Source: Sclerurus mexicanus (Eukaryota > Chordata > Aves > Passeriformes > Furnariidae). From it: DNA of 64,000 nt. The position numbers and the translations under genes are program-made. The stretch is taken from positions 2,445,900 to 2,509,899 of the forward strand of contig VWZF01004021.1 of assembly GCA_013396755.1 (NCBI GenBank), read 5' to 3'. Under the pieces are notes generated by a model, which saw nothing but the letters and a program-made list of their open reading frames with translations, did no database searches and was not told the origin of the DNA. Each line of letters opens with the position of its first letter. Within the stretch, counting starts at the first letter, position 1. Of this stretch, positions 11,301 through 23,378 are shown piece after piece.

Positions 11301-14204
11301 TAGGGGAAATTAGGTTAATTATTCCCCTGTTAATTTAATTGTAGTATACTTTAATAAAACTGGCTCACGTAAGTCAACCCTTGAAGGGGGAAAATAATTT
11401 TTTCATTCCAGAAGGTGTGTTTATTTTTAATTAGGATTTTCACTTATAGACTTTTATTTAATTCCACTTTAATTCAGAGGAGGTGGAGCGTTTTATGTAT
11501 TAATGGGATGTGAGACGTGTGTATGTAGGTCACCAGTTTGGTTTCCTTCCAGTGCTATAGTGAATGAAAGTTGTTAGGATGTTGAAGAGCTGTCAGTCAG
11601 GAGGAGAAACACAATGGTCTCAGTGCAGGTCCTTGTGAGCAGGTGTCCAAATGAGAGCAGCCACCACCTCAGCTGGCATCAATTGGCATCTCTGTTGGCA
11701 GCCTCTGCCAAGGAGCCAAGGGCAAGAGGGATATGGAGCCTGCACTGTTGTGCTTCTCACCCAAGGCACTGCAGCACTAGGCTGGCGAACAGGGAGATGC
11801 AGAGAAGTTCTCATTGAGGTTTCTCTAACCCTGGGTCTGTTGTGCTGGAAATCCAGCCTGTTTAACAAAGCACTGAATTCATTACAGAATTACAGTGCAT
11901 GGTTTATTTCATCCAGCAAATTGCATCGAATTAAAAGTAAGTATGTGAAAAGACTCTACAAAGGAGTTAATCCATTCAGCATCACTTGGCCTCACCAAGC
12001 TGATGGGAGCACAGTGACCTCCCAGTGAAGGTAAGTGAGCTCCAGAACCACTTCCCATCAGCTGCCCTGGTTATGCAGCGAGTCAGAGCCTGTGTTGCAC
12101 ACTCAGGGCACACTTGTCTGGGTGCTGAGAGCGCCCAGGATTGCTGTGTCTGGGCTGCAGGTGCAATGTTGCCAATGCTGCCAATGGTCATTTATGGGCA
12201 CTACATTTTACCAGATGCTACTATTCACCTTCAACTACATACTGAAACACAATCAAAGAATTAACCTTTCCACTGATAATAACCATCTAACTGAGGACTT
12301 TCCATCATACCCGCCATTTCAATATTTAAAGACTTCCAGACCACATTAGGTAATAATCCAGCACTGTTTAATAATCCAGCCTCTTAATAAACCTAATCTG
12401 ATCACAACAGTCAAAGCTCCCTTGTCTATAAGAAATTGCAATCAAAACCTCTGCAACAAGAGATTGCACAGTGACCAAATCCTACTTGCCTTTTTCACAT
12501 GACTAAAATAATTGCAGTCAATATCCCTAATTGCTTCAGCAATGCAAGCGGGCTCCCCCTACATCTCTTCACGCGCCCTGTTTCTTTTGCACTGTGCTCA
12601 AACGCTATTAGATAATGTTATAGGAGATAACAACACACAAATGTGATGAAATATTCAGCATGATTTCTCTCTCCCCTGCCTGAGCTGCCTCTAGCCCTGA
12701 GGAAATGGCGTTACCTTCTTCCTTCCTTCGAGAAACGTGTATTATGAATGACACAAACCTTCCCATTAGTTAACCTTTATGATTGTCCCTCTGTGCCACT
12801 GCCAACCTCCAGCCACAGCTGCATTCAGAAAGCGCAGCTTCCAGCAGAAAGCCCTGCTCTGCTTTGGATTAGTGCTTAAAATAGCAGGTAGGCTGCAGAG
12901 CTTGGACAAACTGTCAGCGTGGTTCCAGCAACATCTTAGGCTTTGCTTTAACAAAGCAGCAGCCTGAAAGGGACACATACAGCAGGCAAAGCTAAGCTTG
13001 ACCTCTTTCAGTGAAAGGTGCAGCCAAAGGAAAAAGCTCATCAGGCTTCTCCAGGTGGGCCAAAGAATGGGCAGTGCCCAGGCAGGTTATCGCTCACAGC
13101 TGGGACAGTGTGGGCATGAGGTGCCCGGGCTGGCAGGAGCTGTCTCTGCACATCTCCAGCCAAATGTATTCATGTTTCTGAGCCCTGGCTGAAACCAATA
13201 GCCTCATTATCAGATTTCTTATCTCTGTATTATAAATATGCTTCCTTACATCAGAGATAACTTAGAATTTAGTCCAAGCATTGAAAATATACCACAGCAG
13301 TGTGGATTTATAATGCCCTGTCTCATTTGTGAAAGAGGCAATGCCACTGCTTTTGTGGGGACTGCAGAATACTGCAATCTGTATCTCATAGACACTGTGG
13401 GTATCTATATGCATGGCTTGGGCTTTCAGTGATAACCACTGCTGCCGCTGCAGTCTTTGAAGAATCTGGGCTATTAAAATGAATGATGATGGTTTCCAAA
13501 GCACTGCAAGAGCAGACTCCGGTGTTGCTGCAGAATCATGGAGGCTGCAGGAAGGAGAGGGGCTGGTAGAGGATAGGAGGGCATGGGCGGCCCTGTGGAG
13601 CTCCCAGCTGGAGCTGTGCTCTCCCTCTGAGTGTCCAAGAAACAGGGACACTTCAGCCCTTCTCTCCCCCTGCCTCCCCCAGACAGCTCCCAGTCCACAT
13701 CAAAGCATTTGTTGTCTCCAACACGGACAGGGCTTTGAAGAGCGAACAGGAAGGATGAGAGGTAGAAGGTGAGAGCACAGCAGGAAAGAATTTGATCAGG
13801 CAACTAGAAACAAGTCCACAAAACAGGATTTAAATTGCATGTAGACTCAATCTAGTTTGAAAATATGTTGGATGCAGCCTTTCCTCATCACATTTCAGTT
13901 TCCTGGAACTAGGCCAGCCCCCTTGGACTGAGGATGGAAAAAAATAAGAATTTTTTTGAGTTGAAATAACTTTGAATTACAGAAATCAGCTCTGAATCTC
14001 AGCCCTGCAGAGTGTGAGTAGTGCTCTAGTAGCTGTGCTTGGGTTTTAAGCTTTACACAATCAGATCAGTCTCAGAATTTTGTTCTGCTTTGGGCAAGTC
14101 AGCTTGACATTTAGAGTCCAGCCAGAAAAATCAGCAAGGCTTCACCGTAGCAGTGATTCCTGTGCTGGGGTTCAGCAGGGGAATATTTGCATGTCTTCTT
14201 ACAG
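8358..14204 (+). other. SPOCK1: SPOCK1 intron, 5.8 kb
   Basis: The donor is GTAAGA and the acceptor TTACAG, after a pyrimidine-rich tract. No further exon is needed, since the flanking exons join in phase to give the Gln-Gly-Arg-Phe-Asp junction typical of testican-1. The interior holds only short chance open frames, such as those near 9.3-9.8 kb and 11.6-12.3 kb, which lack family signatures. AT-rich homeodomain-word-containing stretches occur near 11.3-11.5 kb. No transposon was recognised. Confidence 0.9.
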
Positions 14205-14426
14205 GGTTTGACACCAGCATACTACCAATCTGTAAGGACTCCTTAGGCTGGATGTTCAACAAACTGGACATGAACTATGACCTGCTGCTGGATCCCTCGG
14301 AGATCAGTGCCATTTACCTGGATAAGTACGAGCCGTGTGTCAAACCGCTCTTCAACTCCTGCGACTCCTTCAAGGACGGGAAGCTCTCCAACAACGAGTG
14401 GTGCTACTGCTTCCAGAAGCCAGGAG
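14205..14426 (+). CDS. SPOCK1: SPOCK1 exon, EF-hand pair of EC domain
   Basis: This 222-nt exon is flanked by an acceptor (TTACAG) and a donor (GTGAGC). It encodes the calcium-binding heart of the EC domain. The segment opens FDTSILPICKDSLGWMFNKL. The first EF-hand loop is at 14267-14302 with Asp1, Asn3, Asp5, Asp9 and Glu12 as ligand positions. The second loop is at 14363-14398, in the Cys-Asp-Ser-Phe-Lys-Asp-Gly context, ending with Glu12. The second loop has Phe rather than an oxygen ligand at position 3, as I recall for testicans and related SPARC-family proteins. Cysteines before and within this region form the conserved disulfides, and the exon ends in the NNEWCYCFQKPG motif. The sequence is nearly identical to human testican-1 (SPOCK1) and clearly closer to it than to SPOCK2 or SPOCK3. 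Splice phase 1 is kept on both sides. Confidence 0.97.
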
Positions 14427-15006
14427 GTGAGCTGTGCAATGGGCAGCGCAGGGAGGAGCTCTTTGGGTCTCCCTGTGTTCCTTGAGGTTGGCCATTGCCA
14501 GGCAGGTGTGTTGAAAAGCTCTTTTCCCCAAGGCCTGTGTGAAAGGGCATTGAGAGACCGTGTTCGATGGCACAGATGAACTATATGAATAACGCGTGAT
14601 CATTAACCCAAAAAAAGTAGTACGTGCCAGTGCACACAGTCTAGAAATAAGCTCTCTTGCTGATAGAGAGCTCAAGAACTTACCCTTCTATTAATGCAGA
14701 AATCAGTCAATTAGCAAGTCATAAATCAGAGCGCTGGCATGATGTCAGTGTGGTGAAAAGAGAGGTAGAATGGTTTAACAATTAAAATGGCCCCCAAACA
14801 CTGCTCTCAACTGCAGTGTGTTGCCTTTTTTTTTTTTAATTAGTGGAGCTAATGACATAAATTTGTTTTGTGGTACAGTACCAGCATATGGGCTGCTCTC
14901 ATTCCCAGGTGTACAGTAGTCTACATTTCATGTCAGCAGTGAAGCCAGTCATTACAGAGCCTGTCCCGTACCATCTGGAAACTGATCCTTACACATTATA
15001 TTTTAG
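14427..15006 (+). other. SPOCK1: SPOCK1 intron, 580 bp
   Basis: This is the shortest intron in the window, bounded by GTGAGC and a TTTTAG acceptor. It contains a T-run near 14828-14839 and nothing else I can recognise. Confidence 0.92.
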
Positions 15007-15069
15007 GTCTTCCTTGCCAGAATGAAATGAATAGAATTCAAAAGCTAAGTAGAGGGAAGAGTCTGTTGG
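15007..15069 (+). CDS. SPOCK1: SPOCK1 exon, start of thyroglobulin type-1 domain
   Basis: This small 63-nt exon lies between a TTTTAG acceptor and the donor GTAAGT. It encodes LPCQNEMNRIQKLSRGKSLL plus the shared Gly codons at both junctions. This is the first helix-containing part of the thyroglobulin type-1 (thyropin-like) domain, starting with its first Cys. The following intron separates it from the CWCV core. The length and phase (1/1) match what is expected of testican-1. The only clear change from human that I can name is Arg for Lys in the Ser-Lys-Gly-Lys segment, from memory. Confidence 0.95.
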
Positions 15070-18000
15070 GTAAGTTCGATTACTTGCTATTCATTTACTC
15101 AACTAATTAAAGCTTCTGTGATTATTGTAACTTTATATGCAGTAATGGTTTTTCAATTAGAGACTAATGTTTTGAGTCAGGAATATGCAGCACTGAGGGT
15201 AGGGCTGACACTATGAAATTAAACAAATAATGAGATAGCAACACACAGAACAGGTGTCAGCGTGGCAACGGGGTCAGAACTAATTTACAGCTCTCCAGAA
15301 ATGCAAAGCCCTGTCTGCACAGAGCTCCATACTGCCTTCCTCACCTCCTGGGTCGGAGAAAGCACCCAGGCTGCTTGATACTCAAGCCTCCCATTTTTGA
15401 AGGGTGACTGAAGGTGCATAGCCAATGGGTTCTTGTCTCCTTCCAGTTATGGTGCAACGCAGGCATTCCTGGGCGTTTAGTTTTGCCTAGTGACCCTCTC
15501 AAATATTTCAGTATATTCTGTGTGTATGAAAACAGGAATTCATAGCACCTCATTCTGGGCAGCCCTGCAGGATGTTCTGTGCTGTGAGATGTGATCATGC
15601 CTGTTCTGTTCTCTAGTGACTACTGCAAGCCTGACTTGATTCATAACTTACACTGCCCTGATGGATATCTAAAATTAGGTTAAATAAATCCCCATCTGGC
15701 ATTTTCCCATTTAATTGCTAAAAAATCAGGTTGTTGAACTGAGTAAATATAAGGTGACTAATTCCCCACCCTAAAAGCACCCAGTGCTGTGCAACCTGGT
15801 GTTTATGTGCTGGTACCTTCTTGAAACTCCTGTCCTGGTGCCTTGTGTGCACAGAGCCCAGTCACCAAGCCATATGAGGCCAGATTACAGTCCCTGCTTG
15901 CAGCAAGCCCTGCATTTCACCCTGAGGGGTCTGGCTGCCCTCAGGCCAGCCTGTCAGGCCCATCCTCGAGAGTATGTGCCAGGTTCTCCCAGCATCACCA
16001 GCTGCAGCACACAACGTGCAGTGCTGCCCAGGTGGCTCTCAGAGTCCAGCCTGAGGTTTCTACATACTCAGCAGCAGACCCTGCAAGCAGAGCTGCTGCA
16101 AAGCTCGTCTTTGCCAAATCCTGCCATTCCCAGATGCCACTGGCATTTGGACTCAAGGTTCAGGTGCCTTATGAGCAATCCCAACCCGGATTCGTTGGTT
16201 TAAATGAAGAATGAACGTTCCCAAAGGCCACAGGGACTGTGGTTCAGATCCATCATCCTTTCACAGCAAGTTCACATGAAGATTAAGAGGTTTCAGAGTT
16301 ACAGCCCTGCTGTGGCAGGATTGGTCACTCGGGGCATGTGTGCTTCAGTCAGGAAATATTTTGCATTTGTGTTCAAGGGGATGCCATGGCAGAGGAAGTC
16401 ACAGTGTTCTCTGTCTCATGGGTGTCATGATTTTCAAAGCCACCTAAAAGAATAAGAAGCCCAGTTCTTAACAGGTAGCTTTGACTATCCCATAATTTTT
16501 TTTATGCTTTGCTGTTATTTGCCAGGTGCAATAAATGTCACCTAGGTTGAAACATAAGTGGTTTGGTCTGGTGTGTGGGAAGAATGATGCCAGTGTTGCA
16601 GGTAGCACAACATGCAGGTAGTTGTAGCACGTCACTGGGATCTGATCACAATGGCAGGAGTAAAATGACAAAGTAAAAGAAGTAAGGATGGTCCCTTAGC
16701 ACAAATAACTTCTAGTCAACTGTATTAAAAAGAAAAAAAAAAAAAGATGGATGAAAATAGCTAAGCTCAACAAATCAAGGTGTCAGGCATAAGTTGTTCC
16801 ACAAGCTAGAAAATTATAATATAGAGAGGAACTCTTTGCTTCACCTACCTTGAAAGTCTGCCTGCATAATGACACCTGTCTGGGAGCTTTTAATCTGATA
16901 TCAGAGCTATTTATACAGCAGAAAACACTGTCTTTTCACTGACTGAAAAAGCATGCAAATGGAAACCAAAACATGCACGTGACTTGTAGCAACAGTAAAG
17001 ATGGAAAAGAGAGATTAATATTTTCAGAGGAACCAATCTTTAAGGATTCTGTTTCCTCCTCTGACCCTGACATAGAGAGCACAACGCTTACGGTCGGGGC
17101 AGTAGCACGGGGAAGGTTTCTGTTAACTTGTATCCATTGATAAAAATGATGACTTTTGATATTTTGTTCTTTCTGTATTTTCCAAAACACATGACAGTTG
17201 CAACAAAGAACTTCAAAGCCATTGCCATTAGATATGTTGAATTTGGAGCCTTTCAAATAGAGTCTAGCATCCCAGGGGACTGAATTAAAAAGTAAACAGC
17301 ACTATTCATCTTTTCCTACCAGATTTATCTGGAGTACAATTAACTGCAGAGACTGTACTTTCAGAGCACACAACTGTGCAGCCTGATAATGCTTCTCCCA
17401 CATCACTGAAGTAATACATTTCTGCTCCCCTCACTGTTTTCTCCTGTATCAGCCCTGTGGATTCAGCTCATATAATAGCTAATGCAGGGAGCTGTGTGCT
17501 GGCTAGCACTTAATTCTGTCAGGCTTTTACCTGGGTGCTTCACTATCTTTAGCATGTAATTATTCTCTCCATGTTCTCTGAGGAAGGGAGGTATTATATA
17601 GATAAGGAAATGATGCAAAAAGAAAGAAAGAAAAAAAATAGATATATATGTCTGGGTCCACACAGAGCATACAGATGCAACAGTGCTGTTCAAGTTTGTG
17701 AGGAATATAATTAAATACTTCACAGGCCAAAGAGGGATGGGGAGGGAGGATTCAGTAGCCTGAGGCAGTTGGGTGGGGAGTGTTTAGCACAGCTGGTCCA
17801 CCACCAGCCTCTCCACTCTGGTGGGGAAGCACCGTCTGTGCAAGAACCTCTGGAGACAAAAACTCCTTTCTCCTTCCAAAGCCTGCAGATGTTCTCTGAT
17901 GCCAAAACCATGGGGTGAAATATTCCCAGAAAATGGGCTGCAGTCTGGGTGCAGTGCTTCAGGATAGCAGAGCTGGCAGCCAGCTCATTTCTAATGGACA

Positions 18001-20164
18001 GGGGCTGTCTGTGTATGGTTTACAGGACAGCAATTTCTCCCAGTGACTCTCTATCCCCTCCAATTTGTCACCTGCACCTGACACACTGGAGAGGACAGGC
18101 TGGATCTCCCCTGTGATGGTTGGCAAATGCTGTGACATCAGTATGCAGAGCTAAATATTTAAAGCTCCAGTGTTATATACAAATTGGCACGAATTTCCCA
18201 CGCAGAAGGAAAAGTACCTTCTCCTCTTCACTGTGACCCAAAGTGTGAATCTCTTCCACACACAGTTATGTTGGCAGTGAGCCTGGGCCATAATTTATTT
18301 CTGAATCTACTGCTTTTATAGGCAGCGTGGAACATTTTCATACCTTACAAGAAACACTGAAACTATGCAAAAAGGCCTGTTCCAAAGAAGGGAAAGGTTG
18401 CACTGCCCAAGGAAAAGGGATGGTTTGAAATGCAGAAGCTGCTCTCTGCTCCCCCTGTAATGCCACTGACATTCCTCCCTTGGCCCTTCCCTGGAGCCAG
18501 ACACTCAGCAGATAGAACAGGGGAGCTCTGGTGACATGGGTACAGCTATGCTGGTTTACACCAACTCAAAGTCAGCACCCGAGCACTTCTCCCAAGGTAG
18601 TGCATAGTCTGAGAAACACCTGAAGTGCTTATAAGAGAGAGGACACGATCATAAAGGTAAAAAAATTCCTTCCCTAATCAATATAGGAATAAAGGTTTGA
18701 ACACTGAGCATTAACTTACAAAAACCTGCAAAGGCAAATCTATGGATGGGATTATTAGAACTATTCACTTATAAATAGTGAGAATGGCCTTTGATAGTCT
18801 TTAGTATGCTTACATTTGTACATGAACACGATTGTGGTACCTATAAGCAAACCTTCTGTAAGATCACGCTCTGAAGTTATTTAAAATACTCTCACTAATG
18901 GATGTGAAGCTCTAAAAGTGATCCTATATACAAAGGTTTCTGCAGATGTACAAAGGTTTCTGTTCTCTCCTTCCAGATCCACATTAGCAGCACTCAAACT
19001 CAGACAAGATCTGCAGAGCAATGAGTTTGGAAATCCAGAGATTCACTCTGTGTACACACTCTGTGTATGAGGCTGACTGACTTCCACTTCCATGTCTTTT
19101 GTAGAGGAAATCTCATGACATTTGGGCAGCATCTTCTCATTAATTTCTTCCTCTGAGAAATGCAGTGGAAGTGGCCCCTTGGACACATGAACTGGCTGAA
19201 TAGATTCTATACACATGGAACCAGCTAAAAAACTTACTGCATCACCACTAAATCACTGGTATCTTAGACAAAGGAGAAAAATCCTTTCTCAAAAATCACT
19301 TGTGACAAGAAATTTGGGGGCAGGGGTGTGTTTATGCCATGTTTCAAATTGAAGCAATTGACAGAGAAGGGAAAAATGAATGTAGTGACCTCCTGTGGGA
19401 ATAAAGCTAATTCATCTTGAAGGACAAGAGGGCTTTTCATATCGAAGTACATTTGCTGTATCTGCCAAAAATGGTGGGAACAATAACACAGGTTTCTCCT
19501 GAGAGCTTTCCTGTGTGCAGAAGCCAGAATGAACCATACAAGGCTGATTTTATTGTGAGACAAATCTTGGGCTTCAAATCCAAAGACTTACTGACTCAAA
19601 TCTTGTTGTCCCTCTCTATAAAGCTTGTGTGTTATTTCTCCTTTTGTACGTGGGAACCCTCAGTAAGTCAGAGGCTGTGCCTGAGATTAGTATGAATAGC
19701 AAGCAGATGGCAGATACCTTCCAGGGATAATTACAGTGCTGTGGAAAGACTCACATGATAAACAGTGAAGGAGTGCAAATGGAAGGGAAATGCAGAATTA
19801 ATGAAGTTGGGGCAATAATCTAGTTGGGAAGAAAAGTTTAAAACCAGGAGTTAAATCTGGAAAGGCTCTGTGGGAATATTAATGATTCAGGGCCAGCCTG
19901 AGCCTCTCCCTAGGACTGTATTGCCACCCCCTCCACGTGCTGTATCTGCACAAACATTCCTACACCGTGCAGTGACCAGGCTGTCTGAAAAGAGCTAACT
20001 ACATATAATTTCTTCCCCCTTTTAGACAGCAGATAATCACATGTATTTTCTTGTCAACATTGTAAAGATCTTGCTGTAAATAAGTGATAAGTTCATGATA
20101 GTCTCTATAGCTGTTTGTTCCTGCAGAGACTTGCCTTACTGAGCACACCTTATATTTTATTCAG
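15070..20164 (+). other. SPOCK1: SPOCK1 intron, 5.1 kb
   Basis: The donor is GTAAGT and the acceptor TATTCAG, after a T-rich tract. I see no additional exon, tRNA or transposon. Short local features are an A-run at 16726-16745, a GAAA-type run near 17620, and a 14-bp word duplicated at a 20-bp spacing at 18929-18962. Confidence 0.9.
18929..18962. repeat. short direct repeat, 20-bp period
   Basis: The 14-base word beginning TACAAAGG occurs at 18929-18942 and again at 18949-18962, separated by six bases. This is a minimal two-copy tandem repeat in an intron with no evident function. Confidence 0.7.
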
Positions 20165-20302
20165 GTGCTTTCATCCCCCGGTGCAATGAAGAAGGTTATT
20201 ACAAAGCCACTCAGTGCCATGGCAGCACAGGGCAGTGCTGGTGTGTTGATAAGTATGGGAATGAGATAGCTGGCTCCAGAAAGCAGGGGACGGTCAGCTG
20301 TG
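20165..20302 (+). CDS. SPOCK1: SPOCK1 exon, thyroglobulin type-1 core (CWCV)
   Basis: This 138-nt exon runs from after a TTCAG acceptor to the donor GTGAGT. It encodes the main body of the thyroglobulin type-1 domain. The conserved Pro-Arg-Cys-Asn-Glu-Glu-Gly-Tyr-Tyr lead-in is followed by the Gln-Cys-His-Gly and Gly-Gln-Cys-Trp-Cys-Val signatures (CWCV codons at 20236-20247), and then by the closing Cys in Thr-Val-Ser-Cys. Thyroglobulin type-1 domains can inhibit cysteine proteases, and testican-1 has been reported to act on cathepsin L. That function comes from family literature, not from this sequence. All cysteines expected for the fold are present. Confidence 0.97.
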
Positions 20303-21283
20303 GTGAGTAATGATGTGCTTTGCTCAGACAAGGAAGGAATTAACACTGTTGTAAGCCCTGCCACTGCTGTATGAGCGGGTACGATAACAAAAGGGACGAC
20401 ATGAGTACCAAGTGCTCCTGGGTTTTTCTATTCAGGCTGCAAATGGGGCCCCTCTTGGTCCTTTGGACTGCAGAGGCACGGCAGAACCACCAGGCAATAA
20501 CCACTGTAAAAGTATTTTTGCTACCAGCCTGGAAATTGTAGTCGTTGGTATTAAAATTCAGGGGCTGGGATTGCTCTGCGTGGTTGTTGTGTTGTTCTGT
20601 GTACTCTGAACACGCATCTACTGGGACCCCGTGAATAATGCCTTTCCAGACAATGTATGCTCTGTGCATTGCTATACATCAGCAACCAAGCCCCAAAACT
20701 TTGCTGACAGGACAATGTGATGGAGATAAGTGAAATCACCAATTAGCTGTTGTACCCAGAGAAGAAAAGTTTCACCTACCTTCCTTCAGAGGGCTTCAGT
20801 GATGGCTGAGAGTGCAGCTTTCTTTTTCCAGAAGGAGCAGAGACCTAGAAGGTGCAAGATGCCCAGAATCAGATTGCAGATGTCAGGTTCAATAGCTTCA
20901 TTTGCAGAGTGAGGTTTATACTCTCAAATAAAATAAAATAAAATCAATTTCTGGAATATTTTTAGCCTGATTTACAGAACCCTGATGGAATTAAAGTATT
21001 TACAAAGGAGTAATGATTTTCTGGCCTGAATGCATGTGATCTGGAACTCTCCAGTCATGTCTTTAGGCGTTGTTTATGCAAGTAAATTCTTCAGAGTAAA
21101 CTGATATATATTTATCCCAGTTCAGAATGAAAATTGAAATTTAAAGGGTGTTGCATGAATAGCTGAACCAATGAATTTAAAAAATAACCTTGCAAATGAC
21201 ACTGGCTTGCATGACAAGGGTAGTGGTGAACAAGAGGTTTGGTGTGCTGGGAGGGAATGACCTTTCCTGCTCACCTGTTTCAG
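20303..21283 (+). other. SPOCK1: SPOCK1 last intron, 981 bp
   Basis: This is the final intron, from donor GTGAGT to a pyrimidine-rich acceptor ending TTTCAG at 21283. A likely branch point (ATGAC) lies about 28 bases upstream of the exon. It contains an AAATA pentamer microsatellite at about 20926-20944. Nothing else is recognised. Confidence 0.92.
20926..20944. repeat. (AAATA)n short microsatellite
   Basis: About four AAATA units form a short tandem array in the last SPOCK1 intron. Confidence 0.7.
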
Positions 21284-21474
21284 AAGAAGAGCAAGAAACC
21301 TCAGGGGATTTCGGCAGTGGTGGATCCGTTGTGTTGTTGGATGATTTGGAAGAGGAGCCTGAAGCAACAAAAAAAGACAAAGAGGGGAAACTGAAGATTC
21401 ACGTAAGAGCAGCTAATGAAGATGATGAAGATGAAGATGATGACAAGGATGATGAAATTGGTTATATATGGTAG
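21284..21474 (+). CDS. SPOCK1: SPOCK1 terminal coding exon: GAG attachment and acidic tail, with stop
   Basis: This is the coding part of the last exon: 191 nt including the TAG at 21472-21474. The peptide starts EEEQETSGDFGSGGSVVLLD. Its two Ser-Gly sites (Ser codons at 21301 and 21316) in acidic context match the glycosaminoglycan attachment serines described for human testican-1. A linker and a highly acidic Asp/Glu run (GAT/GAA-rich codons from about 21416 to 21456) follow, and the protein ends Gly-Tyr-Ile-Trp. The exon-encoded tail has 63 residues, the same as human by my recollection. The linker after Asp-Asp-Leu-Glu is the most diverged part (Glu-Glu-Pro-Glu-Ala-Thr-Lys here). The C-terminal Tyr-Ile-Trp distinguishes SPOCK1 from SPOCK2 and SPOCK3. 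Confidence 0.96.
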
Positions 21475-22913
21475 TGCCCATCATAACGAGGACTCACATT
21501 TTGCACAAGTCACATCATATCTCTGCAATTGTATCTGAGAGTACCTGGCACAAATATTCCCTCTCTACTGAGTTTAATTTTGTATAGTCTGTTTAATTTT
21601 GGATGGCAATGTTTTTGTTTCCAGCGAGGACTGTTTGGAATACAGCTTTTGTTCCGTTGGTTTGGGGGATTTCTGTTCTTTCCACAGGGGCAATGAGTTT
21701 TGTTTCAAAACCATTTCGTGTCTTAATCCTCACTTGCACGGCTTATGAAATACATCCTGTGAAAGAAGGATCCCAGAAGGGGCTCAACAAACCAATACAA
21801 GGCTTAGAAGCCCTTCTTGTGTTAGAGAATTTGTGTCATAAATTGTTACCTGCATCGTATCAGAAACAGGTTTTTCTTTCATGAAGAAGGAAAAGCAGGT
21901 GCCTCATTTTCTAGTCCATATTTGTCCTGTTCCAGTAAAGAGTCTCTTCAGTCAGTGGCTGCCCAGTACAAAGGATTTCATCCCAAAGGGAATCCCCTGG
22001 CAGGATTTTCTCTTTCCTACCTTGTCTGAGTCCAACAGGCTCAGCCCAGCTCACAGTGAAGGCAAAGCTGCCACCAGAGCACAGATCAGCTCCCTGACAC
22101 TGTTTATTTCATAAAGGAACATGGTCTTCATCTTAAGAGATGCTGAGAACCTGCAGCTATCATGGACCAAGCTCTACAGGCAGGGAAGAGAGTCCCTCTG
22201 TCCTTCAGAGTGTTTGTAGCATCAGACCCACCTCCAGAGCTGTTCCTCAGCTTCTCTCTGAACTCACTTGCACTAAGAGTTTCCCCAATGTCACACAGGC
22301 AGCTCACACACCGTGGATCTGCCTGTTCCTCCTTCAGCAGCCCCTCATCCCAAAGTTACAACGCTGTCAAAGACACCAACCATCAAAAGTAATAAGCTGT
22401 CGTTTCTTTAATTTAAAGAGTTCATATTTATTTGGCCCGTTTAAAAAAGCAACTTTGGGTGGTCGTATTTCAAAAGCATAAGGCCTTTGCTCACTGCACG
22501 CTTGTAAGACACGCTGCTAAAAAAGAATAGCATTGAAATCCAATCTGTGATTCCCTCGGCATCTCCCATATATTAAAAGCTCTTGTATCACAGCATATTG
22601 ACATTAAATTACTTGCAGTGTCCTTTCCCATGGCAGTTCTCTGCTGCTGTGGTGGCCATTTATTATTTTTGCTGTTTCCAGAAGCAGTAAGAGGAACCTT
22701 AACCCCACTCTTGCATTAGAATGCAGGTGTAAGTGTTTTAGTAGTGGTTCGCCAGTGAATTATTTTGCAGAATGAAAAACGTGCTTATTACACCAAAAAC
22801 TAATGAGATTTTTTTTTTTCTGAGTTAGTGGTGGGCACGGACATGGAGACAGCATCGAGTCAAAACATGGTTGGTTACGTAGTCACCTGAAAGCAGGAAA
22901 ATACCGTGCTGGT

Positions 22914-22967
22914 TGGCACAAGTCAGTTTTTTAGGTACATTGGCACAAGTCAGTTTTTTAGGTACAT
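22914..22967 (+). repeat. 27-bp tandem duplication in SPOCK1 3' UTR
   Basis: Two exact 27-base copies occur at 22914-22940 and 22941-22967, followed by a diverging partial third copy (TGGCCCAAG). The unit contains a run of six T. It appears to be a recent duplication, as the copies are identical. Confidence 0.9.
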
Positions 22968-23343
22968 TGGCCCAAGGACTTTGGTCCTCAGCCCTCTCCA
23001 AAGCCAGTGCCCACCTGGCAGGGCTCTGGGTAGGACCTCTGCTTTCAGATCAGAAGAGGAACACCTTTCAGGCACCGTGTGCTGCAGGGGCTCGGTTGTT
23101 TCACCCTCTTTCATTTCCTATCTATCTAGATCAATGACCTGAGAACAAAGAGCAAGGCTGCACAGTCACTATTAATGCAGAAGGATGTGTGAAACCATGA
23201 GGAATTTGTTGTTTCACGCCCCTGCATCCTCCCAAAAATCTGCCATCACAGTCATTTGCAAAAGGCCTGCAATCTGCCCTGCCTCGAATCCCTTTCGTTT
23301 CCCTATAGCTGTAGAAAAATACATTTAAAAATCATTGTCCAAG

Positions 23344-23345
<2 letters not shown>

Positions 23346-23376
<31 letters not shown>
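23346..23376 (+). repeat. (CA)15 microsatellite in SPOCK1 3' UTR
   Basis: About 15 uninterrupted CA dinucleotides lie in the transcribed 3' UTR. CA repeats in RNA can bind hnRNP L. The array is likely length-polymorphic. Confidence 0.9.

Positions 23377-23378
<2 letters not shown>

Noticed and set aside
14085..14110. MIR-like TTGGGCAAGTCA word (and a similar one near 44990)
   Set aside because: The match is only about a dozen bases with no extended similarity to a SINE core, so chance is as likely.
21603..21884. 94-codon open frame in the SPOCK1 3' UTR
   Set aside because: It follows the SPOCK1 stop, has no conserved motif, and is one of several chance frames in the UTR.
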